Source of the DNA: Granulosicoccus sp.
GTDB taxonomy: Bacteria > Pseudomonadota > Gammaproteobacteria > Granulosicoccales > Granulosicoccaceae
NCBI GenBank assembly: GCA_020627685.1
Contig: JAHDGK010000034.1
Span: forward strand, 1 to 54,438
Length of the DNA stretch: 54,438 nucleotides
Direction: 5' to 3'
Each line of letters starts with the position of its first letter. Position 1 is the first letter of the stretch. Made by a program: the position numbers and the translations under genes. The notes under the pieces are model-generated. The model saw only the letters and a program-made list of their open reading frames with translations, did not search any database and was not told the origin of the DNA. This document shows, piece by piece, positions 18,358 to 27,794 of the stretch.

Positions 18358-19776
18358 ATGAGCGCCTCTATCGAGCTTTCTAAGCTGACCGTCGATTTCG
18401 ACGGTCGGTTTCAGCTACGTGACCTTGACTGGCAAATTCTGCCCGGTCAAAACTGGATGATTACCGGAACCAATGGCTCCGGCAAATCCGCGCTGGCAGC
18501 CGTATTGGCAGGCGTTGGTGATCACCTATCCGGAGAGCTGAGTGGCTTACCCGAAAGGGTGGCATTAGTCTCCTATGAAGCTCAGGGAGAACTGATAGAG
18601 GCAGAACGTAAAAAAGATGACGCCGATATTCTCGACGTTATTTCAGAAGGCACACCGGTACGGGAAATTATCGATGCGGTGTGCTTAGATCAACCATTAG
18701 CCGAGCAGTTGATTGAACAGTTCGGTCTTGGCTCTTTGCTAGATCGGGCTTTTCGTAAACTCTCTACCGGGGAAACCAGAAAGGTCATGCTCATTAGAGC
18801 GCTGACCAGTAAACCTGACCTCTTGGTGCTCGACGAACCCTTTGATGGTTTGGATGTAAAAACTCACGAGATGCTTCACGAGCATTTGAAAAGCCTTGTG
18901 GGACAGACACCGATGGTGATGGTGTTGAACCGGTTTGACGAGTGTCCTGACTTTGTCACACATATCGCTTATTTGGATAACGGTGAACTTCGCCATCAGG
19001 TTTCCAGGAATGATCAGCAGGCTTACGACGAGCTTTATCAACTGCTACACCTGAAAACCAGCGATCTGGAGGTTCCCGCAGCCGACCCGATATCAGAATT
19101 ACCGCCGTTGGATCCTAACCAGCCTTTAGTACGCATTAAGAATGCAAAAATTCAGTACGGCGATACTGTCATTTTTAGTGATCTATCGTGGACGATAGAA
19201 CGCAATCAACACTGGCAGTTAACCGGGCCGAATGGAAGTGGTAAAACAGGGTTGTTATCGTTAATTACCGGCGATCACCCTCAGTGCTATGTCAATGATA
19301 TCTATGTGTTTGGATTTCAGCGCGGGCAGGGTGAGAGCATCTGGCAGATCAAGCAATACATTGGTTATGTGTCAACCGCACTTCAGTGGGAATATCGAGT
19401 CGGTACCAGCCTGCGGCACGTGATTATTTCAGGCTTCTTTGACAGCATTGGTTTGTATGTAAAGTACACCGACCGACAACGGGATATCGCTAACGAATGG
19501 TTGGAAGTCTTAGGTATGAGTCATCGGGCAGATGAGCCTTTCAATAAACTCTCCTACGGTGATCAACGTTTGTTGCTTATCGCTCGAGCGATGGTAAAGC
19601 ATCCGCCTTTGCTGATCTTAGATGAACCATGCAATGGTCTTGATGATATGAACCGCCAGCGTGTACTGGCATTGATTGAGAAAATTTGCGCGGACTCTGA
19701 AACATCCGTGTTGTATGTCAACCATCACCCCGAAGACAAGATCAAAGGTATCGATCAGTATCTTGCGTTGTCGTAG
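18358..19776 (+). CDS. modF: ModF-like protein with two ABC ATPase domains
   Basis: This 472-residue protein consists of two ABC ATPase units and no membrane domain. Walker A motifs are TGTNGSGKSAL and TGPNGSGKTGL, signature motifs KLSTGETRKVML and KLSYGDQRLLLI, and Walker B motifs LLVLDEPFDGLD and LLILDEPCNGLDD. This matches ModF/PhrA, a soluble tandem ATPase found in or near E. coli molybdate genes, whose exact role is uncertain. No molybdate transport genes are near. It follows ilvC with 9 bases between, so ilvC transcription probably includes it. Confidence 0.82.
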   Translation: MSASIELSKLTVDFDGRFQLRDLDWQILPGQNWMITGTNGSGKSALAAVLAGVGDHLSGELSGLPERVALVSYEAQGELIEAERKKDDADILDVISEGTPVREIIDAVCLDQPLAEQLIEQFGLGSLLDRAFRKLSTGETRKVMLIRALTSKPDLLVLDEPFDGLDVKTHEMLHEHLKSLVGQTPMVMVLNRFDECPDFVTHIAYLDNGELRHQVSRNDQQAYDELYQLLHLKTSDLEVPAADPISELPPLDPNQPLVRIKNAKIQYGDTVIFSDLSWTIERNQHWQLTGPNGSGKTGLLSLITGDHPQCYVNDIYVFGFQRGQGESIWQIKQYIGYVSTALQWEYRVGTSLRHVIISGFFDSIGLYVKYTDRQRDIANEWLEVLGMSHRADEPFNKLSYGDQRLLLIARAMVKHPPLLILDEPCNGLDDMNRQRVLALIEKICADSETSVLYVNHHPEDKIKGIDQYLALS

Positions 19777-19852
19777 TTATACCAAAGGTAATAGACGACT
19801 GCATTTATATGTCGTTGGGTATAGCTAGAACACTTTGAGCGGTGAATTATCG

Positions 19853-19884
19853 TTCTTTGTAACCTGTCATTCGTTGACAAAGAA
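19853..19884. repeat. Inverted repeat TTCTTTGT / ACAAAGAA upstream of luxR
   Basis: TTCTTTGT (19853-19860) and ACAAAGAA (19877-19884) are perfect 8-bp arms with a 16-base spacer. They lie in the 230-base gap between modF and the LuxR gene. They could be a regulator site or part of a weak terminator. A second short hairpin AGGAT/ATCCT with TTATTTT after it lies at 19904-19927. Confidence 0.4.
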
Positions 19885-19980
19885 TGCTGCGTATAAAAAC
19901 ATGAGGATCTGGAAAATCCTTTATTTTCATTCTGATATGCGCGATTTATACAACGACTTATTCACTGGACAGATGGAGCT

Positions 19981-20005
19981 ACGCAAGCGATCGAACGGCT
20001 TGCGT
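19981..20005 (+). promoter_or_regulatory. 25-base dyad abutting the luxR start codon
   Basis: ACGCAAGC (19981-19988) and GCTTGCGT (19998-20005) are perfect arms around a 9-base loop, ending one base before ATG 20007. The nearest Shine-Dalgarno-like GGAG is at 19975-19978, 28 bases before the ATG. Folding of the dyad would bring it close. It may be a translational hairpin or an autoregulatory operator; it does not match the usual lux-box length. Confidence 0.55.
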
Positions 20006-20006
20006 T

Positions 20007-20837
20007 ATGTCTGAGCCAACTGTATCTGATCGCAATCGTTCGACAACTTCAAGTGACGTACACAAAGCTTCGCTTGATCAATCAGTTGAGCAACTTCCAC
20101 AAGACGCAAGGCGCCTGTTGTATTTCGAATTGGCGAATTTAATTAGTGGAGCGTTAACAACTGATGAGCTGAAAAAGTATTGCCAGTCAGCCACAGAGGC
20201 GTTGGGTTATGACTACTACTTATTCGGTGGGTTTTACCCGATGGTTGAAAGCAGTGTTATGTGGAGTACGTTCCCAGCTGAATGGCATGCAGAGTATGAG
20301 GCGAACGGATACATCGCTATAGACCCGACGGTGAAGCATTGGTGGACAAGTACCAACCCCATTGTGTGGCGCAAGGTTGAATATTCGGAAGGTAAAACCG
20401 GGGACTTGGAACGCATGGTCATGGAACAAGCCCGCGTGTTCGGGCTACGATCGGGAATCAGCGTGCCTGTACATGGATCGGGTGCCGAAGGTTGTATGCT
20501 GAGTTTGGCCTCGAAAGAGGAGCATGCTGATTTTGAAATACATGACGAAGCCGGACTAAAAATTATCGTACACGCCATGCATGAAGTGACGAAGCGAATC
20601 ATCGCAACCACGTCTATCGGTAATGAACCCAATATAGAAACACTGACCCCACGCGAAATTGAATGCTTAAGCTGGACTGCGAAAGGCAAGACGTCCTGGG
20701 CGACATCCCGCATTCTGGATGTTTCTGAAAACACCGTCATTTTTCATCTTCGCAATGCCATCAAGAAATTAGAGGTCAACAACCGCTCGCATGCCGTGGC
20801 AAAAGCGGTTGCACATTCGAAAATAACGCCCTTCTAG
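20007..20837 (+). CDS. LuxR-type quorum-sensing regulator (solo)
   Basis: This 276-residue protein has an N-terminal autoinducer-binding domain (about residues 45-200) and a C-terminal LuxR HTH (TPREIECLSWTAKGKTSWATS ... VIFHLRNAIKKL, about 212-265). The acyl-homoserine-lactone pocket looks complete: Trp and Tyr in AEWHAEY, the Asp-Pro of YIAIDPTV, Trp in PIVWRK and the Gly of RSGISVPVHG. An extra Ser/Thr-rich N-terminal extension of about 25 residues is present. No luxI-type synthase lies in the window, so it is a solo that may sense self-made signals coded elsewhere or foreign ones. Targets are unknown. Confidence 0.9.
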   Translation: MSEPTVSDRNRSTTSSDVHKASLDQSVEQLPQDARRLLYFELANLISGALTTDELKKYCQSATEALGYDYYLFGGFYPMVESSVMWSTFPAEWHAEYEANGYIAIDPTVKHWWTSTNPIVWRKVEYSEGKTGDLERMVMEQARVFGLRSGISVPVHGSGAEGCMLSLASKEEHADFEIHDEAGLKIIVHAMHEVTKRIIATTSIGNEPNIETLTPREIECLSWTAKGKTSWATSRILDVSENTVIFHLRNAIKKLEVNNRSHAVAKAVAHSKITPF

Positions 20838-21062
20838 TTGTTTCACTCTTTACGAGGCAAGTTATGTAAGTGCCGGTTTTTTGCGAATAAAATCTGTCGT
20901 TGTCTTATCGGAATTGAGGGCGATATTTCGAGCGTAATTGCCGCGCTATTTATATCAAGTTACGGGATAAGCTATTCGTATCACTGGCAAGAGAAAATCA
21001 CTATTTGACGCAATGTCTTATTTAGGCGAATCTTGCGGCACAAGAGAAACCTGCGTACTGGC

Positions 21063-21884
21063 ATGCAACAACTTCAAGAAGACTATGAGAGTCTTCGTAC
21101 AAGCGATACAGGGCACCTGAGGGCGGCCATCAGGGCGTCCCGGTATACCGGTCATACTGCAGGGCTAGCGCCGGGTCAGCTACAAGCCAACATCGTTATA
21201 TTGCCCGAAGCCTACGCATTGGATTTCATGCGCTTCTGCCAGCGTAATCCGAAACCGTGCCCCTTGGTCGGCGTGTCAGAGACAGGCGATCCCATGATGC
21301 GAACGTTGGGTCGCGATATCGATATTCGGAACGATGTGCCTCTCTACAACGTTTACCGTCATGGCGAACTCCATGAATCAGGCACCGATATTAATCACTA
21401 TTGGGAAGACAATTTTGTTGCATTTGCGCTTGGGTGTTCCTTTACGTTTGAAGACGCTTTAGCTCGTGCGGGTATACCGATCTGGCATATCGAAAACAAC
21501 AAGACAGTGCCAATGTACCGCTCTTCCATACAAACCATTCCGGCAGGGCCTTTTCAGGGGGAAATGGTTGTTACCATGAGGGCTATTGACGCGAATCGAG
21601 TTAATGAAGCCATTGAAATCTCCAGACGCTATCCCATGGCTCACGGTGCGCCTGTGCATGTCGGGGACCCATCAATCATTGGGCTCAATGATTTAAGTCA
21701 ACCGGAATGGGGAGATTCCCCACCACCTTTGGAAGATAAAATTCCCGTGTTTTGGGCGTGTGGAGTTACACCACAAAACGCCATTATGGGCGCAAAGCTA
21801 CCGATATCTATTACGCATACACCCGGGCACATGCTCATCACAGATATCGATGAACAAGCCGAAGTTCCCGTATTAGCGACTTAA
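21063..21884 (+). CDS. DUF1445 family hydro-lyase / D-glutamate cyclase-like
   Basis: This is a 273-residue protein from ATG 21063; a TTG at 21033 would add 10. LAPGQLQANIVILPEAYALDFMRFCQRNPKPCPL, residues about 35-70, and HYWEDNFVAFALGCSFTFEDAL near 117-138 are the family signatures, and PAGPFQGEMVVTMRA lies near 163. Bacterial members are called putative hydro-lyases, and the mammalian homologue is D-glutamate cyclase. Its stop overlaps the amidase gene's stop region by 4 bases in a convergent arrangement. It probably belongs functionally with the amidase/TRAP island. Confidence 0.82.
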   Translation: MQQLQEDYESLRTSDTGHLRAAIRASRYTGHTAGLAPGQLQANIVILPEAYALDFMRFCQRNPKPCPLVGVSETGDPMMRTLGRDIDIRNDVPLYNVYRHGELHESGTDINHYWEDNFVAFALGCSFTFEDALARAGIPIWHIENNKTVPMYRSSIQTIPAGPFQGEMVVTMRAIDANRVNEAIEISRRYPMAHGAPVHVGDPSIIGLNDLSQPEWGDSPPPLEDKIPVFWACGVTPQNAIMGAKLPISITHTPGHMLITDIDEQAEVPVLAT

Positions 21885-23152
21885 CGAAAGATACTTTCGC
21901 ACCGCTGCGCCACATTGAGCAAGGCATCGTCGTGCAGATTCGCAGCCGTTAACATCACGCCTATGGTGTGGCTTTGATGCTTATACGGTAGTGAGACGCT
22001 GCAGGCATCCAACACATTGGCCACAGAGGGGTTACGAAGCACCTGTAAATTCGTGGCGTAGTAGCGATCATCGTCGTCTAATAAGTCGGCAAGTTTGGGC
22101 GGTAACACAGGGCAGGTGGGCATCAAAATGATGTTGTCTGCTTCATCCGCCTGATACTGCGATATTAAGGTTCTCCTTGCAGATAAAGACTGACAGTAAC
22201 TCACCGCATCGACGTCTTTGGCTCTGGCAATCCGACTGGCAACGCGAGGATCCATGATATCGATATGTTTATCCATGGCCTGTTGATACTCAGCCATTGA
22301 TTCAACCGATGCAAAGTGCCAAAGCGGTAACGTTTTTAATGTATCCAACACGGGGATAGAGCGCTCTTCAACCGCAAAGCCTGCATTCGATAGTTTATCG
22401 AGAGCGGCTTTGAATCCATCGCTGACTGCTGAGTCTAAGTCGTCCATACCAAAGTTAGTGGGAACGACAAAGGAAGCTTGCTTAAATGTTTTAAACGCTT
22501 GAACACTCTGTCTCATGGCGTGATAGGCAAGGCGGACAGCGCGGACATTGCCAGCCATAGGTCCGACACTATCGAGTGAACTGGACAGAGTTTTACAACC
22601 TTGCCTTGATACTGAAATCTGGCTGGGTTTAAAACCCACTATGCCGTTAAAGGCCGCTGGAATTCTAAGAGAGCCACCCGTGTCAGTGCCCACGGCGATA
22701 TCGGCCAAACCCGTTGCCACTGAAACAGCGCCGCCTGCCGTAGAGCCTCCCGGCACAGTACCCGGAATTAAGGTGTTTGCTGGTGTCCCGTAGTGTGGGT
22801 TTATCCCCAGACCTGAGAACGCCAGTTCGGTCATATTCGTGTGGCCTACCATCACGGCTCCCGCTTTTCTCAACTGACTGATTGGGGGCGCATCGCAGAG
22901 GGCCGCGGCGTCGTTTTCCATGAACTTAGTGCCTGCCCGAGTGACATGTCCTTCAACATCGAATAAATCTTTAACGGAGACAAGTGCGCCGGCCAACGGG
23001 CTCTTTACGGGCTGTTTTGTCTTCACGTTGCCGGGGGCGAAAGTCGACGTAAATACCGCTTTGACGTCTTTGTCGTTTTTACTCACCCGATCCAACGTCT
23101 TGGTAAGTCTCTCACTAACGTTGTTGACTGACCAAGGTATGTTTGTACCCAT
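21881..23152 (-). CDS. Amidase signature family hydrolase
   Basis: This 423-residue enzyme shows the Ser-cisSer-Lys triad. Lys is in ALVSVKDLFDVEG near residue 56, cis-Ser in VPGGSTAGGAVSVA near 135 and the nucleophile in GTDTGGSLRIPAAF near 158. It should hydrolyse a carboxamide, but the substrate is open. The glycine-rich loop reads GGSTAGG instead of the usual GGSSGG, a mild variation. It is the last gene of a minus-strand run with LysR, DUF2848 and TRAP genes, 46 bases after the LysR gene. Confidence 0.85.
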   Translation of the reverse strand: MGTNIPWSVNNVSERLTKTLDRVSKNDKDVKAVFTSTFAPGNVKTKQPVKSPLAGALVSVKDLFDVEGHVTRAGTKFMENDAAALCDAPPISQLRKAGAVMVGHTNMTELAFSGLGINPHYGTPANTLIPGTVPGGSTAGGAVSVATGLADIAVGTDTGGSLRIPAAFNGIVGFKPSQISVSRQGCKTLSSSLDSVGPMAGNVRAVRLAYHAMRQSVQAFKTFKQASFVVPTNFGMDDLDSAVSDGFKAALDKLSNAGFAVEERSIPVLDTLKTLPLWHFASVESMAEYQQAMDKHIDIMDPRVASRIARAKDVDAVSYCQSLSARRTLISQYQADEADNIILMPTCPVLPPKLADLLDDDDRYYATNLQVLRNPSVANVLDACSVSLPYKHQSHTIGVMLTAANLHDDALLNVAQRCESIFR

Positions 23153-23198
23153 GTTCGTGCTCTACGCAATTTTTACGAGGTTGGACAGTATAAGTGAT

Positions 23199-24068
23199 TC
23201 AATCCTTTAGGTATTCCATTGCAACGCGGCCAGCAAGCTCTGCAGCGTGAACACATAATTCGTTACGCGGTTCACCGATAAATGAGGCGGTAAAGTGCAA
23301 AGGGGCGAGTTTCCAGCCCGGGTCGAATTCGACAATGCGATTCTGATTGATCAGTTCTTTGCCGAGTTGTCTTGGAAAGATGCCGACTCCGATGCCTGAC
23401 GCAACCATTTCAAGGCCGGCGTAGATGGAGCTGGAAGGGAAGATTTTCGTATTCTCGCCATGGCGTTTCGTGGCTTCACGCCGAAGTTCCCGGTAGGGGC
23501 GCGAATTTCGGTTGTAGGAAATGATAGGCACTGTGCCCATTTCCGGAACTGGTGCATCTGCGGATGCAAACCAGGCAAGTTCAACGGGTGGAAGCTCTAC
23601 GTTGTCTACTGAGAATTCAGATACCGGGCCCATTAAAATGGCCAAGTCGAGAGAACGTTCTATGAGTTGTTGACGTAAATCAACAGTGACGTCCACTGAA
23701 ATTTCAACATTAAGATTGGGGTATTTCTCATACAGCGCTGATAAAAAACTAGGTAGCCATAGTTGCACTATGGTTTCTGCAACGCCGATACGTAATAGGC
23801 TGTTAACGCTTTCGGCCGGTACGACGTTAGACTTAATTCTCTCAACAAGATCGGCTATTTTTTCTGCGTAGTCTCTGAGTAATACACCTTGCTTTGTAAG
23901 AGTCACACCTCTATGCGTGCGCTCGAACAGGGTGGTGCCCAGTGATTCTTCTAAAGCGGAAATTCGACCCGATACAGCCGGCTGCGTGATATTCATTTCC
24001 TGTGCAGCTTTGCGGACGCCCCCTAGCCGAGAGACCCACAGAAAGGTTTTAAGTTGATCTAGCGTCAT
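23199..24068 (-). CDS. LysR-type transcriptional regulator
   Basis: This is a 289-residue protein with an N-terminal HTH (GGVRKAAQEMNITQPAVSGRISALEESLGTTLFERT, in residues 16-50) and a LysR effector domain from about 90. It sits inside the island, 10 bases after DUF2848 and 46 before the amidase gene on the same strand, so it is probably co-transcribed with its own targets. This differs from the more common divergent layout. The effector is unknown. Confidence 0.9.
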   Translation of the reverse strand: MTLDQLKTFLWVSRLGGVRKAAQEMNITQPAVSGRISALEESLGTTLFERTHRGVTLTKQGVLLRDYAEKIADLVERIKSNVVPAESVNSLLRIGVAETIVQLWLPSFLSALYEKYPNLNVEISVDVTVDLRQQLIERSLDLAILMGPVSEFSVDNVELPPVELAWFASADAPVPEMGTVPIISYNRNSRPYRELRREATKRHGENTKIFPSSSIYAGLEMVASGIGVGIFPRQLGKELINQNRIVEFDPGWKLAPLHFTASFIGEPRNELCVHAAELAGRVAMEYLKD

Positions 24069-24078
24069 GTGTCTATCA

Positions 24079-24732
24079 TCAGTTAACGACGGGTAGCTCT
24101 GTTACGGCATAGTCCAAATCGATTGATTTATTCAGTACTGGATCTTGGAGTCGCATTTGGTAGCGCAAAGCCGGTCGAACACCACCTATTGCGCCCAGAG
24201 TGCCGCAGAGCATGGCCGCTTGCTCAGGCAAGTGCGAGTCATCGATCAATTGCTGCAATGGCAGGATATTCGCCAGTGAACCTTCTTGATAAAGTTTTGG
24301 CTCGTTGTCTTCTGTAATGGTACAACTCATGGTGATCTCATCCAGGTGATCCTTCACAGAATCAAATAACCACAATTCGGATGCAACAGGTTTTAAACAC
24401 GCTTGTTTAGAGGCAGCAACCGAATGAGCTTCCAATTCTCTATCTGTATGGTCACTGGCAAGCCCGATATACCAAGCATCGTGTTGGCGAATGAGTAAGG
24501 GTTCTACTTCCCCTGAGCTACCCGAGCCCAATACCTGAATGTGTTTCTCTTGCGTCAACAAGGCATTCGATACGCGGTAATAGAGTGGAACCTGGGACGG
24601 TGGTGAAATACCTATTTGCGCAAGCTCCTCAATGTGATGATCTACAGCATCACGATTGCGGCCCGTCCAACCCGCAACAACAACCTGCTGGATGGAACAT
24701 GGTATTGCTTCATTGTTGCAGGTGAAATTCAT
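24079..24732 (-). CDS. DUF2848 family protein
   Basis: This is a 217-residue protein with the DUF2848 pattern GSGSSGEVEPLLI (about 70-82), YIGLASDHTDRELEAHSV (about 88-105), SKQACLKPVASELWLFDSVKDH and GSLANILPL. It has no signal peptide. The acidic and His residues in SGEVEP and SDHTDRE look like possible metal ligands, somewhat like FAH-fold hydrolases, but this is inference. The start is 15 bases after the TRAP large permease stop. Members often sit with TRAP transporters and amidases, as here. Confidence 0.8.
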   Translation of the reverse strand: MNFTCNNEAIPCSIQQVVVAGWTGRNRDAVDHHIEELAQIGISPPSQVPLYYRVSNALLTQEKHIQVLGSGSSGEVEPLLIRQHDAWYIGLASDHTDRELEAHSVAASKQACLKPVASELWLFDSVKDHLDEITMSCTITEDNEPKLYQEGSLANILPLQQLIDDSHLPEQAAMLCGTLGAIGGVRPALRYQMRLQDPVLNKSIDLDYAVTELPVVN

Positions 24733-24747
24733 TGGGTCACTCGCACA

Positions 24748-26028
24748 TTAAAAGTTGTCAGGTAAGAACAGTGCAATTGAAGGAAACATGACTAGCATGG
24801 CCACCATAAAAAGCATCGCAATGGCGTAAGGGATAACGCCAATCATGACATCGGAGAAGCTTCCGTTTTTACGCGCGGCTTGAACGACATATAAGTTAAG
24901 ACCGACCGGTGGAGTAATGAGTGCCATCTCTACAAGCATAATCATCAGTATGCCGAACCACAGAGGGTCGTAGCCTAGCTGGATGATAATGGGCACCACA
25001 ATAGGAATGGTTGCCACCATCAAAGACAGTGTCTCGATGAAAAAGCCAAGCACGATATACATCAGAATGATTACGAGCAGCGTTGATAAAGGCCCTAAAC
25101 CCAATTGGCCTAGAAAATCCCGTAAAGCACCACTGACGCCGGCAGCGGTCAGTACAAAATTAAGAACGTAGGCGCCGACGACCACAAGCATTATCATGGC
25201 GGTTGTGCGTACGGTCCCTTTCAGACTTTGGACGATCATGGGAATCGTTAGTGCCTTCTGACCGGCTGCGATAAGTATCGCCATTGCCACCCCGACCGCG
25301 GCAGCTTCAGTGGGTGTTGCCCAACCCGCATATATAGACCCTACGATGGCACCGAATAATCCTAATAGTGGGAGTAGGTCGACAAGCCCCGCGAGTCGAT
25401 GTGACCAGCTTCGAGTAATCCCCGGGCCTCCTAATGAAGGTTTCATTAAACACAGAATTGCTGTCACTATCATGAAGAGAAGCGCCAGTAGCAGCCCTGG
25501 GATTAAACCTGCGAGAAAGAGTTTTGGGATAGAGGTTTCGGTCAGAAATCCGTACACAATCAAATTGATTGAGGGCGGTATCATTATGCCAAGTGTGCCC
25601 CCAGCGGCGATGGCCCCAGAGAACAGGCGAGGGTCGTAATTGAGGCGTTCTGCCTGCGGCATGGCAACCGATGCAACTGTCGCAGCGGTGGCGACCGAGG
25701 AGCCGGACGTTGCAGAGAACAGCGTAGCGGTGGCAACGTTCGCGTGAATTAACCCACCTGGCAGCCAAGAGACCCACGATTCCAAAGCAGAATAGGTGCG
25801 TTGTGCGATTCCGCTTCTTACGAGTATTTCGCCAAGCAATACGAAAAATGGAATAGCAATTAGTGTTGCGCTGTTTGACGAGGACCAAATGACTTGTCCT
25901 AAACCACGCATTAAAGGAAATGGACTAAAGAAGGCGTCTATTCCAAAGGCGAGTAAAAAAAGAACAATGCCGACTGGTATAGACAGCGCTAGAAAAACCA
26001 GTAAGCCTGAAGCGGTAAAAAGGATCAT
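24748..26028 (-). CDS. dctM: TRAP transporter large permease (DctM)
   Basis: This 426-residue membrane protein of about 12 helices forms the Na+-driven translocation channel of a TRAP transporter. ATSGSSVATAATVASVAMP and GGTLGIMIPPSINLIVYG are DctM hallmarks, and MALITPPVGLNLYVVQAA lies near residue 365. It overlaps the DctQ gene by 4 bases and continues into DUF2848. The gene symbol is generic to the family; the substrate need not be a C4-dicarboxylate. Confidence 0.93.
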   Translation of the reverse strand: MILFTASGLLVFLALSIPVGIVLFLLAFGIDAFFSPFPLMRGLGQVIWSSSNSATLIAIPFFVLLGEILVRSGIAQRTYSALESWVSWLPGGLIHANVATATLFSATSGSSVATAATVASVAMPQAERLNYDPRLFSGAIAAGGTLGIMIPPSINLIVYGFLTETSIPKLFLAGLIPGLLLALLFMIVTAILCLMKPSLGGPGITRSWSHRLAGLVDLLPLLGLFGAIVGSIYAGWATPTEAAAVGVAMAILIAAGQKALTIPMIVQSLKGTVRTTAMIMLVVVGAYVLNFVLTAAGVSGALRDFLGQLGLGPLSTLLVIILMYIVLGFFIETLSLMVATIPIVVPIIIQLGYDPLWFGILMIMLVEMALITPPVGLNLYVVQAARKNGSFSDVMIGVIPYAIAMLFMVAMLVMFPSIALFLPDNF

Positions 26029-26558
26029 GACTCGTCAGTAATTCCAACCGCGTTGTTAATGGCAGGAAAATCTTGCTTAACGGCGTAGTAAATCAGGGCG
26101 GTGCAAAGTACGCACGCTGTGACAGCAAACCATACCCATCCGGCCATCCATAACGATTGCGGGATCCACAATGGTGTTTCCAATGTAGTGTTAGCCGTTG
26201 ATTGATTTTTAATGGATTTCTCAAGCACTGGCCAAACGCGATAGGCAATAACAACCGCAGTGGCTGTCAGCGACAGCAGTGCAATGGCGTCGAACACAGC
26301 GCGCAGCCTGGAACCGCAGCGCGATCTGACTAGATCAATACGCACATGTGCAAGACAGGTAAGCGCATAGCTCATACCCCAGCTTGTGGCGATAGCCATG
26401 GCATAACCTGATAGCTCGTCAGTTCCGCCTAACGAGTGACCTACTTGACGAGCGATGATGTCAAATAAGGTGATTGCAACGCTTAACAGCAGTAACCCTC
26501 CTGCCAGCACAGCCAGACCGTTGTTAAAGCGCTGGAGCAGGAGGATTGCGTTCTTCAT
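26025..26558 (-). CDS. dctQ: TRAP transporter small permease (DctQ)
   Basis: This 177-residue membrane protein has four hydrophobic segments (about 12-34, 48-65, 86-107, 134-157). VTLFDIIARQVG-like and ATSWGMSYALTCLAHVRIDLV are typical of DctQ. It starts 13 bases after the binding-protein gene and overlaps dctM by 4. It pairs with DctM to dock the periplasmic binding protein. Confidence 0.88.
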   Translation of the reverse strand: MKNAILLLQRFNNGLAVLAGGLLLLSVAITLFDIIARQVGHSLGGTDELSGYAMAIATSWGMSYALTCLAHVRIDLVRSRCGSRLRAVFDAIALLSLTATAVVIAYRVWPVLEKSIKNQSTANTTLETPLWIPQSLWMAGWVWFAVTACVLCTALIYYAVKQDFPAINNAVGITDES

Positions 26559-26571
26559 AAAGCGTATGCGT

Positions 26572-27618
26572 CTACTTCAGTTCTATTTGAACGCCTGTTG
26601 CATTGCCCACGGTATCGTTCCATCTTTGGGCCCAATCACCACCGGCACGCTCTGCCCAATCTGGCAGAACCTTACTTACAAGGATGTCTCTGGCGGTCGC
26701 GAAGTCGGCATCACTGGCGTTGACCAGGGTCATATCTCTTTTGTCACCCGGGCAATCGCCTTCGCCGGTTAAGCATGCAATGTCGGTAGCCAATGCCGTT
26801 TGAGCTGTGGCCCATGCAGGGGCTTCTAAGTTTTCACTCACTTGCTGCTGTACCAGTGCTTGTTCATCACTGCTTAAGCTCGTCCACTTATCCATATTCA
26901 TGGCGGTGACGACGGGGTCCCAGCCACCGAGTGGAATGGGAAGCAGGTGAGTCGACACTTCCCACCAGCCGGCGCTGTAGCCAGAGCCCGCGCCGGTTAC
27001 TGCGCAATCAACGACGCCACGCTGTAGTGCACCGGGCACTTCACCAAAGCCGACATTCACAGCTTCTGCGCCTAGTGCTTCGAGTAACTTGCCTGTGAGC
27101 CTGCCCGATGCGCGAATTTTCTTACCGGCTAAATCTGCCAAACCCGCGATCTCGGCGTTACAAAAAACAACTTGCGGAGGGTAGGGAGCGATACCCAGCA
27201 CCTTGGCATTAAAAACATCTTTGTAAATGTCATCGACGAGTGGCCGTGCTGCCTCAATCATGGTTTTGGCGGAATCTGCATCGGTTGCTATTAGAGGAAC
27301 ATCTAAACCCTCAAGTGCCGGCGAGTCAGAGACGGCGTAATCGGCGACGGTCATTCCAACATCGAAGACACCCGTGCCGAGCATGCGGAAGACATCGCCT
27401 CCCTTGATACCCATTTGATCGTGTGTTGTTAGGCTGACCGTGAAATTTCCTTCACTTGCTGCCGGCAGCGTCTCATTCCAAAATGGAGCTTCGTAGAGTT
27501 TGTGCAGTGGGAGCCCACTCCAGCTTCCTACGACAGACAATTCTTGCTCAGCATGAGTGACTCCACTCATAGCCGAACACCCCATCGCTACTCCTATCGC
27601 TAGCGCGCGTATTCTCAT
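26572..27618 (-). CDS. dctP: TRAP transporter solute-binding protein (DctP family)
   Basis: This is a 348-residue periplasmic protein. Residues 1-23 are a signal peptide ending THA before EQELSVV. GKKIRASGRLTGKLLEALGA carries the conserved Arg that binds the solute carboxylate in DctP proteins, and GFGEVPGALQRGVVDC is the usual loop after it. GGGAG-type ribosome site (TTGGGAGAAATC) precedes the ATG. The ligand is unknown but probably carries a carboxylate. It is the first gene of the TRAP operon. Confidence 0.92.
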   Translation of the reverse strand: MRIRALAIGVAMGCSAMSGVTHAEQELSVVGSWSGLPLHKLYEAPFWNETLPAASEGNFTVSLTTHDQMGIKGGDVFRMLGTGVFDVGMTVADYAVSDSPALEGLDVPLIATDADSAKTMIEAARPLVDDIYKDVFNAKVLGIAPYPPQVVFCNAEIAGLADLAGKKIRASGRLTGKLLEALGAEAVNVGFGEVPGALQRGVVDCAVTGAGSGYSAGWWEVSTHLLPIPLGGWDPVVTAMNMDKWTSLSSDEQALVQQQVSENLEAPAWATAQTALATDIACLTGEGDCPGDKRDMTLVNASDADFATARDILVSKVLPDWAERAGGDWAQRWNDTVGNATGVQIELK

Positions 27619-27794
27619 TGATTTCTCCCAATCTCGGTTTCAGGCGGATAAGCAAGACGCGTGAGTTCCGGTGGCAGAAATACGTGCAACCGGACGGTCT
27701 ATCTCAATGAAAGAATGCAAGTGCTGAGGTATAAATGCAAATCGTATATTTTTGTACGTTTATATAACCATACTTTATCGGTCAAATGTGGCTT
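27619..27794 (-). promoter_or_regulatory. Upstream region of the TRAP operon
   Basis: This 176-base spacer separates the dipeptidase stop from dctP. It is AT-rich at 27731-27780 and contains TTGTAC at 27752-27757 within TATATTTTTGTACGTTTATATA-like symmetric sequence. The same hexamer core occurs twice around the GntR/dipeptidase spacer, so a GntR site is possible. No clear terminator for the dipeptidase gene is visible. Confidence 0.35.

Noticed and set aside
19874-19897. TTGACA and TATAAA as the luxR promoter
   Set aside because: The spacing is only 12 bases, too short for a sigma70 promoter.
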